Below are positions 58,136 through 64,000 of a stretch of DNA of 64,000 nt, piece after piece. The notes under the pieces are model-generated. The model did no database searches. It was not told the DNA's origin and saw only the letters and a program-made list of their open reading frames with translations. Source of the stretch: Magnetococcales bacterium (lineage in GTDB: Bacteria > Pseudomonadota > Magnetococcia > Magnetococcales > JADFYX01); the NCBI GenBank assembly GCA_002753565.1, contig PEAM01000010.1, positions 62,001 through 126,000 on the forward strand. Direction: 5' to 3'. The position numbers and the translations under genes are program-made. Position 1 is the stretch's first letter; each line of letters begins with the position of its first letter.

Positions 58136-59066
58136 AATCAATGTTCTGCGTCGTCAACGGACAAAGAGGCCTGTACTGAATCGTTGGAACAGAATATTCT
58201 GGATCTGGTTATCGCGAATCTGGCCAAGATGGAAAGAGGCTCTTGTGATCGTGCAACCCGATACGGTAGTGAAATGGCATCAGACAGGCTTTAGAATTTT
58301 CTGGCGATGGCGATCTCGTAAGAAACATCCTGGACGACCGCAAGTTTCCAAGGAATTGCGAAATCTGATTCGTGCAATGAGTTTGGACAATCCTCTTTGG
58401 GGAGCACCTCGTATCCATGGAGAATTGCTGATGCTGGGCTATGATGTCGGTGAGACCACAGTCGCCAAGTACATGATCAAGCCAAAAAAGCCGCCATCCC
58501 AGACCTGGAAGACGTTTTTGGAAAATCATGCTGGCCAGATAGTTGCCATGGATTTTTTCACAGTCCCAACCATCTTCTTCAAAGTGCTTTACGTCCTGAT
58601 TCTGATTGATCATGAGCGGCGGCGCATCGTCCACTTCAACGTTACCACCAATCCAACATCAAAATGGGTGATTCAGCAAATCCGAGATGCCTTTCCCTGG
58701 GATTCATCACCACGTTTCTTGTTGCATGATCGTGATCCACTCTTCATGGCCAGTCAGTCATCATTGAAGAAAATGGGGATGGAGACCGTCATCACGGTAC
58801 CACATTCGCCTTGGCAAAACGCTGTCGCGGAGAGAATGGTTGGCAGCCTGAGAAGAGAGTGCTTTGACCACATCATCGTCCTCAACGAGGGACATCTCCG
58901 ACAAAAAGTGAGTCCCTATGTTGACTATTACCACTCAACGCGCACGCACCTTGGATTGGATAAACAATGCCCAATCCACCGTGATGTTCAGAGAGATGAA
59001 TCGGGGAAAGTCGTAGCGTTTCCCGTTCTCGGCGGTCTGCACCATCGGTATGAGCGAGCGGCCTGA
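58136..59066 (+). mobile_element. IS transposase copy A (rve integrase type), 5' truncated
   Basis: The longest ATG-free frame can be read from about 58136 (NVLRRQRTKRPVLNRW), aligning with copy B at 60843, whereas the formal start is GTG 58245 with 273 residues. Relative to copy B, about 35 N-terminal residues are missing. The DDE residues are intact: Asp in VAMDFFTVPT, Asp in LLHDRDPLF and Glu in NAVAERMVGSLRREC. The C-terminal GLHHRYERAA is complete. No terminal inverted repeats were recognised. It is probably inactive because its N-terminal DNA-binding part is incomplete. Confidence 0.75.
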
Positions 59067-59147
59067 TCCTAGCCAGTCGATCGGTTCCTGATTTTCAAAG
59101 AACGCTTCGGCTTGGCGTTCCGGATCATCTTGCCTGAAATCTGCCAT
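59067..59147 (-). pseudogene. Short 5' gene remnant next to IS copy A
   Basis: An ATG at 59147 follows a strong GGAAGGAGG site and encodes MADFRQDDPERQAEAFF and about ten further residues before the frame runs into the end of the IS. It looks like the first codons of a lost gene cut by the insertion. I do not recognise the protein, and the frame beyond 59066 is that of the IS antisense. Confidence 0.35.
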
Positions 59148-59244
59148 TCAAGCCAGTTGGCCGTCGCCAAACCTCCTTCCCAGCCAACATTCTCCCTGAA
59201 TTCACATATTCAGTCCAGCAAAATCGGATTTGCAGTATCTGGGA

Positions 59245-59486
59245 ACTGACCAGATTTGCGGTCAGATGAGGTTTCCGAGATGGACACCATCAGCCATACC
59301 ATGCCGAGTTGCCCCAGGCATTTGGCAGCGGGGACAGTGTCTCTCGTCGGCGATCCGTTCTTCGATAACATCGTGGCTGGCCCGTTCTGGATCTGGTGAA
59401 CTAAGCGACTCCATAGCACGCTGACGCTGAAATGGGGTCAGATCATCAGCCTGGGCAAGCTATTTTTGGAATTCTGTTGGCTTCAT
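59245..59486 (-). pseudogene. IS1595-family transposase N-terminal remnant
   Basis: Starting at ATG 59486 behind GGAGG, the frame reads MKPTEFQK, a TAG stop, then LAQADDLTPFQRQRAMESL and onward to DERHCPRCQMPGATRHG. This is the N-terminal zinc-ribbon region of ISXO2/IS1595 transposases (first CxxC present). After about 75 codons similarity ends at a TGA. The in-frame stop and the missing catalytic part show it is dead. Confidence 0.65.
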
Positions 59487-60053
59487 TGCAAACCTCCAAA
59501 TAATCAAACTGTTGGAGGAATTCTACCATCCATCCCACACTTAACGCAAATAGAGCCTAGCGCAAACTAAACAGAAACGGCTTTTCCAGGATCTTGGAAT
59601 ATGGCATACTTCTCAGGGGTGTTCGGGACAGGCGTAAGTGGCATAACCGAGGCCTTCTGGTTCCCGACAGTTCATGATTTTATCGCAAGTTGGTGTAAGC
59701 AGGAGGTTCGTCCATTTCAAGAAGATTGTTTTTAAACGGCTATTTTTGTTTTGTCCTGTACAGAGCCGCCGAATTTAGGTTTATGGGAGTGGGGCAATGA
59801 GGGCCGACCATGTTGACTGGAAACAACGGAGCTCGTTAGAGATCAGGGAAGTGGCCTCCATTTCTTTGCGCGACCTTGCTATTGCCACTTGTTCCTATTC
59901 TCTTTCATCCTCTAGGGTGGCACGCAACCCCGCCATGCCCGTTTGATCCATTCCTGGTGAACCAGTGCTTTAAGGAGCGGACCATCCAGGACTCATCCAG
60001 CGCAGCGGAATCGGATGCTCCGGGCCGCTTGGGAGAAGGAAGCAGGTACTACG
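59487..60053. other. Non-coding region between IS remnants and methyltransferase
   Basis: About 570 bases with no credible gene on either strand. Base composition shifts from AT-rich near 59700 to GC-rich after 59900, where the methyltransferase segment begins. No clear inverted or direct repeats were found. Confidence 0.4.
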
Positions 60054-60758
60054 ATGGCCAGAACAGTCATGGGGCGCCTCCAGCTGGCGATCAAACGGGA
60101 CGGATGGTGGGCAACGGTGCGCCTGGTGATCCGGAACCTGCAGCTTCTGATCCGCAAGCCGACCGCCCCCCTGCCGCCGGATCCCTTTGATCAATGCTAT
60201 GGCCTCGATACGGCGACGATCATGGAGGGGTGTCAACTGGAGACCGATAGCGACAGCGCCATCGATGGTATCCGCTATCAATCGAGCAGCGATGGCCACT
60301 TCCGGAGGGCTCTGGCTGCTCTGCCCATAGATGACCCGGAAAACTTTACCTTCCTGGATATGGGGTCGGGCAAGGGAAGGGTCCTGATTCGGGCAGCGTT
60401 TCTGCCGTTTAAACAGGTGATCGGCGTCGAATATGCCGTGAACCTGCACCGGATTGCCCTGGAGAATGTGGCCCGAATGCCGGCGGGGGTCTGCCGGGCG
60501 CCCATCGAACCTCGGCATGGCGATATCCTGCAGTTCGACTATCCCGATGGCGACCTGATCGTCTACATCTATCATCCGTTTGGCGGGGCCACTTTCGACC
60601 GATTTCTCGATGGCCTGGAGCAGGCCTACTGTCGGCAAACGCGTCGGCTCTTTTTCCTCTATGTCAATCCCCACCTTTTAGCAAAGGTTCAGGCTAGGCC
60701 GGCATTCGACCCCCTGGTGACGGAATCGGCTTTCGCGCTGTTCCGTCTCCGCACCTGA
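60054..60758 (+). CDS. Class I SAM-dependent methyltransferase
   Basis: I start at ATG 60054 behind GGAGAAGGAAG, giving 234 residues; a longer frame begins at 60015. Motif I is FTFLDMGSGKGRVLIRAA near residue 100, followed by VIGVEYAVNLHRIALEN (acidic residue of strand 2) and GDILQFDYPDGDLIVYIYHPFG, split here as GDILQFDYPDG and LIVYIYHPFG, typical for the Rossmann-like fold. The substrate is unknown. It is surrounded by transposase remnants and is visibly more GC-rich than the pilus operon, so it may have been brought in by transfer. Confidence 0.78.
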   Translation: MARTVMGRLQLAIKRDGWWATVRLVIRNLQLLIRKPTAPLPPDPFDQCYGLDTATIMEGCQLETDSDSAIDGIRYQSSSDGHFRRALAALPIDDPENFTFLDMGSGKGRVLIRAAFLPFKQVIGVEYAVNLHRIALENVARMPAGVCRAPIEPRHGDILQFDYPDGDLIVYIYHPFGGATFDRFLDGLEQAYCRQTRRLFFLYVNPHLLAKVQARPAFDPLVTESAFALFRLRT

Positions 60759-60842
60759 TCCAGCGCTCGACGGTGTACCTGTCCTACTTGTTTTTCTCGT
60801 CACCCATGATTTTAAAGCGTTTTCAGTGTATCATGCCAAAGT

Positions 60843-61656
60843 ATGAAAACGCACTTGATCTCACTCATTCAGACCATTTTTTCTGCACTGGGAACAAACG
60901 CCATCCTGCGTTTGGAAATCCTGGCTTTGAGACATCAGGTATCGGTGCTGAAACGCAAGAATCCCAGAAGACCAATGCTGAGGAGCCTTGATAGCATTTT
61001 CTGGGTCTGGCTGTCCAGAGTCTGGTCGGATTGGCGACCGGCTCTCATCATAGTCGAGCCCAAGACGGTTATCGGCTGGCATCGCCAGGGGTTCCGTCTA
61101 TTCTGGCGGTGGAAGTCTCGACGCAAGAATCCAGGCCGGAAACCTATCGATAAGGAGGTTCGGGATTTGATCAAGAGGATGAGTGAGGAGAATGTTCTCT
61201 GGGGCTCACAGCGTATCCTCGGTGAGTTGGAGAAGCTCGGGATCAAAGTCGGTCTATCTTCCGTTTTGAAATATATGTTAGACGACAATCACCGCCGTCT
61301 CAAACCTGGAAGACCTTCCTGAAAAACCATATGCACAACACGGCATCAATGGATTTCATGGTGGTCCCGACCATCAGTTTCAATATCCTCTACGTCCTGG
61401 TTATTCTCCAGCATGAAAGGCGACGGCTGATCCATTTCAATGTTACGGCCAACCCGACTGCGATCTGGGTCGCACAGCAATTGAAAGAAGCATTTCCGTG
61501 GGATACAGCCCCGAAATATCTGATCCGAGACCGCGACAAAATCTATGGTGAGCACCAGAGGCGCGGAATGTTCAAAAGGCGGAGGAGGGGAACATCGTAT
61601 CCTTTCCCCAGGTCGGTGGTCTCCATCATCGGTACGAGCAGCGAAAAGCGGCTTGA
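60843..61656 (+). pseudogene. IS transposase copy B, frameshift and internal deletion
   Basis: This is a relative of copy A. The N-terminal 150 residues are open (MKTHLISLIQTIF to VLKYMLDDNHRR). A one-base shift near 61296 then moves reading to the frame with SQTWKTFLKNH and MDFMVVPTISF. After LIRDRDKIYG about 110 residues, including the catalytic Glu, are missing, and the sequence resumes at NIVSFPQVGGLHHRYE and stops at 61654-61656. It provides the N-terminal part lost from copy A. Confidence 0.78.
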
Positions 61657-61919
61657 CGCTGTTTGTGGAGAACAGGCTTGAGCCCATTGCTATTGGCATT
61701 CGGGCCGGAACAGCTTACCCTGAAATTGAAATGGGGCTGTCGTTTTCGTGATTATCGCCAAATCGGATCTCAATTTTTCCAAACGGTTACTCTTGTGAGC
61801 TCATTTTCTTGTCCGAGTTGACTCGAAATTGAATGGATGGGAGGCTTTTTTTGTGGCGACAGCATTTTCAGGCAGGACAGGGGGATTTGTTAAAAGTACC
61901 GAACTCCATTAATAGCTTG

Positions 61920-62255
61920 TTACACAGCAATTTTTCCTTGGCCGATTGCAATAAAGAACAGGACATTTAGGACAAACAGGATAAACGCTCCAAGTAACCA
62001 GCCATAATTTATGAATTTCCAGCCTTTTTTCCTGAAAAATAATGATACCGGAACAACATACACAAGCTGGGAAATTCCATGAAAAAACAACCAAATCGAA
62101 AAAATTTTTTTTACTGCCTCGTTCTCAATCTCTTTCGGAATAAAATATAAGGACCAATAATTCAAGGCAATAACTGATAGGTATATTGCAGCCCCTAATA
62201 TTATTTCTCCAGAAAGTAGTGTATATTTTTTAAAAGTCATCTTTTTCTGATTCAA
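61920..62255 (-). CDS. Small four-helix membrane protein, unknown function
   Basis: The 111-residue product has about three to four membrane segments (LLSGEIILGAAIYLSVIAL, LVYVVPVSLFFRK, WLLGAFILFVLNVLFFIAIG). The gene is AT-rich compared with the rest of the window and its start overlaps the end of the upstream small gene, so the two are probably co-expressed. I recognise no family. Small membrane proteins next to accessory genes are sometimes immunity proteins, but nothing here shows that. Confidence 0.55.
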   Translation of the reverse strand: MNQKKMTFKKYTLLSGEIILGAAIYLSVIALNYWSLYFIPKEIENEAVKKIFSIWLFFHGISQLVYVVPVSLFFRKKGWKFINYGWLLGAFILFVLNVLFFIAIGQGKIAV

Positions 62256-62502
62256 ACGTTACAGTGCCTGCTTCAGAATAGGAATCTTGTTCCCATGCTT
62301 GGCTTGCAGAATCTAGTAAGCAATCATTTGCATATATATACTCCGCTTCTTTTTCCAAAACTTCTGGTGTCCTCTCTTCCGGCCATCTTGATTCTATAGT
62401 GATAATGCTACTTTCATCCAGAGGTTGATTTGGTGAGGTGTCAGATATACTGTTATTTGAGGATGAATCGTTTTCCCATTCTCTGCTTGCTATATCTACC
62501 AA
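62230..62502 (-). CDS. Small acidic protein, unknown function
   Basis: The frame can be read from about 62565 without a stop; the given start is TTG 62502 with a poor ribosome site. The protein is acidic and Ser-rich, with two related segments, VDIASREWENDSS and LDSASQAWEQDSYSE, which suggests an internal duplication. A third piece upstream (FWESRRYFQDKED) is in the same frame, so the true gene may be longer and partly lost. No family is recognised. Confidence 0.4.
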   Translation of the reverse strand: MVDIASREWENDSSSNNSISDTSPNQPLDESSIITIESRWPEERTPEVLEKEAEYIYANDCLLDSASQAWEQDSYSEAGTVTFESEKDDF

Positions 62503-62590
62503 CTCATCTGTGGCATCAGACAGATCCTCTTTATCTTGGAAATATCTTCTTGATTCCCAAAATGCATCCTATCCTTCCTCTACAATTCCT

Positions 62591-62622
62591 GGAGCGTACC
62601 GCGCCTGAATCGAACATTCTAT
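62591..62622 (+). repeat. Dispersed 32-base repeat, copy 2
   Basis: It begins GGAGCGTACCGCGCC and ends TTCTAT, with 29 of 32 bases equal to the copy at 57129-57160 and the same orientation. The differences are three transitions. It lies just upstream of the small acidic gene and before the third transposase remnant. Confidence 0.7.
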
Positions 62623-62995
62623 CAGGTTTCAGTGTTGAATTTTTAGAACGGAAATTCCTGCCAATAGCCGGGGAAAAGTAGTGGCGGGTCGGTTGTTATT
62701 ATCTGCAAATAAAGGGGAAATCAACCTTATTAGGAGAGCACCAAGTTGTTTGATCCAGGGAGGTGAATGATTGGGGTACAGAACTTCGAACAGTGTCCAA
62801 ACTCTACCGGGCTGAAGGCGATTTTGACGAAACACCTCTGTACTGGGTAGGGGGCTTCAGGTCCCCAATTCTGATTATAGGAAGGGGGGTGATCTGTGCT
62901 CCTTGGCTGAGAGCCGTACCAAAATGTAGAATCCGTCCATTCCCATGGCTTTTCAGCCATTTTTAAAAAACAGCACAGTGGTAGTTACATCAAAT
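62623..62995. other. Non-coding stretch without recognisable features
   Basis: About 370 bases between the dispersed repeat and the third transposase remnant. Short frames exist on both strands but show no ribosome sites or family motifs. I see nothing functional in it. Confidence 0.4.
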
Positions 62996-63452
62996 ATGGA
63001 TGCGTTCGTTTCCCTCCTTTGGGTCTTAATGACCCACTTTGTCAGCCCTCGGAACAATGCCCAGGTACGATTGCTCAAGGCCCAGATCAGAATTCTTCAG
63101 GCACGGGTCCCGACCAAAAGAATCTCACCATCTCCAGAAGAAAAGTCAGAACTTCTCCGCCTGGGCAAAGCATGTGATCAAGATATCGCCGATCTGATGG
63201 AAATCGTCAAGCCCGCCACATACCGGCGGTGGGCTAGCCAGTCAAACAGAGGTGAAGTCTTTAAGCCCCTTGGGCATCCCCGCCTGACTCAGTAACTTCG
63301 TGATGCTGCCATACGTATGGCCAAAGAGAGCGCCCTCTGGGGGTACCGCCATATCGCCGGTGAACTCAAGAAACTCGGCCTTTACGCCGGTCCCACCACA
63401 GTCAAACGAATACTCATCGAATCGAGCAACCTATCCATGTTAGTCTGGTAGA
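62996..63452 (+). pseudogene. Third transposase remnant with in-frame stop
   Basis: From ATG 62996 the frame encodes AQVRLLKAQIRILQARVP and TYRRWASQSNRGEVF, typical of N-terminal helix-turn-helix parts of integrase-type transposases. A TAA interrupts it at 63293-63295. Without shift it continues LRDAAIRMAKESALWGYRHI and GPTTVKRILI, which resembles the ALWGxxRI part of copies A and B, then ends in TAG before any catalytic domain. It is a different, longer-diverged element. Confidence 0.65.
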
Positions 63453-64000
63453 ATGACTATACAAGTAGAGGATACTAAAAACCCTGTTCCGCTTCCCGTG
63501 GATAACGACCTTCTGGCAGCATTCTTCAATGATCTTGATTGGGCCTATCGTGGTTTTGTCACGTGGCTGACTGACATCAACAAGACCCTGATTTTCGGCT
63601 CCCCCGATAAGGAGGATAGGCAATGGGAGGTAGAGAAGTGCGACCTGTGCCGTTTCATCGACAACGTCTCCATCCCTGAGATCAAAGGCAACTACGATTT
63701 CAAGAGGTTAGTCGCCACCCACAACAGTGCGCATGAGAGTGCTGACGCGCTATTGCGTTCCCACGCATCCGGCCAACTTGAGATCGGGGATTACGAGACA
63801 TTCAAGCGCATGGCGATTCGAATGAATGTCTATGTAGATCATCTTAGACACCTGAGTGCCTTTACCATCGCCCATACCGATGATCTTACCGGTCTGCTGA
63901 CTCGTGACGTCATGGACAACTATCTGCAAAAGGAACTCGACCGTTGTAAACGCACTGGTCGTGTGTTCTGTCTCGCCATCGCCGATCTCGACCATTTCAA
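63453..64000 (+). CDS. CZB-like/GGDEF diguanylate cyclase (partial)
   Basis: The gene starts at ATG 63453, directly after the transposase remnant, and runs off the window after 182 codons. The N-terminal 120 residues match the shape of the zinc-sensing CZB domain of DgcZ: KCDLCRFIDN gives the Cys, and THNSAHES gives two His. The first zinc His seems replaced (WAYRGFVTW). A GGDEF domain then begins with HTDDLTGLLTRDVMD and FCLAIADLDHF, the first metal Asp. It would make c-di-GMP, possibly acting on the MshE-like ATPase. No clear ribosome site precedes the start. Confidence 0.8.
   Translation, partial: MTIQVEDTKNPVPLPVDNDLLAAFFNDLDWAYRGFVTWLTDINKTLIFGSPDKEDRQWEVEKCDLCRFIDNVSIPEIKGNYDFKRLVATHNSAHESADALLRSHASGQLEIGDYETFKRMAIRMNVYVDHLRHLSAFTIAHTDDLTGLLTRDVMDNYLQKELDRCKRTGRVFCLAIADLDHF

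Noticed and set aside
61920-62502. A proven toxin-immunity pair
   Set aside because: No toxin motif, catalytic residue or known immunity family can be seen; only size and context suggest it.
62996-63452. A functional gene upstream of the diguanylate cyclase
   Set aside because: An in-frame TAA at 63293-63295 splits clear transposase N-terminal similarity, and no catalytic domain follows.

Overview
The window reads as a Gram-negative, proteobacterial chromosome: secretin-based MSHA-type pilus, TonB2-type energy transduction, outer-membrane receptor and CpxRA-like pair, with roughly even base composition and dense, translationally coupled operons. Aquatic gammaproteobacteria carry similar MSHA and TonB2/DUF3450 loci; a magnetococcal or other deep-branching proteobacterium is possible but cannot be settled from this sequence.

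Layout. (1) 1-9164: a type I-C CRISPR-Cas locus. The end of a probable cas3, then cas5c, cas8c, cas7c, a cas4/cas1 deletion scar, cas2, a leader and a 64-repeat array. Interference and crRNA-processing genes look intact, but one deletion has removed most of cas4 and the N-terminal part of cas1, so the array is probably no longer able to grow. (2) 9309-14495: a CpxA/CpxR-like pair, a divergent CpxP/Spy-like periplasmic protein with a tiny exported partner, a rubredoxin-glutamate-synthase-domain fusion and an AhpD-like protein. (3) 14590-16800: a membrane class III nucleotide cyclase. (4) 16980-23898 (minus): a six-gene operon joining a TonB-dependent receptor to a periplasmic protein, a NapH-like iron-sulfur membrane protein, a double-cubane/2-hydroxyacyl-CoA-dehydratase-type protein with its activator ATPase, and a CcdA/TauE-like membrane protein. 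(5) 24190-29195 (plus, divergent): a complete TonB2 system (DUF3450 protein, TtpC, ExbB2, ExbD2, TonB2, TPR protein) that probably energises that receptor; the shared intergenic region carries operator-like palindromes. (6) 29266-35895: an outer-membrane channel-like protein and a signalling unit of solute-binding protein, hybrid histidine kinase and AraC-type response regulator. (7) 36379-57117: a 21-kb MSHA-like pilus operon with six prepilin-like proteins, four of them large homologues with shared calcium-loop motifs, assembly proteins, secretin, ATPases and platform protein. (8) 57118-64000: an insertion-sequence graveyard with truncated transposases, a truncated Rpn-type gene, a GC-rich methyltransferase, two small orphan genes and the start of a diguanylate cyclase.

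The most unusual observations are in the array. Three spacers (15, 32 and 58) are diverged versions of one protospacer region whose mismatches all fall on the same codon position, and the newest one shows a silent change where the PAM of the older two would lie. Spacers 14 and 25 share a 16-base block. Two of the three internal repeat variants are exactly complementary to their own downstream spacer. The DCCP-like/receptor/TonB2 pair of operons is the best candidate for an undescribed system outside the array.
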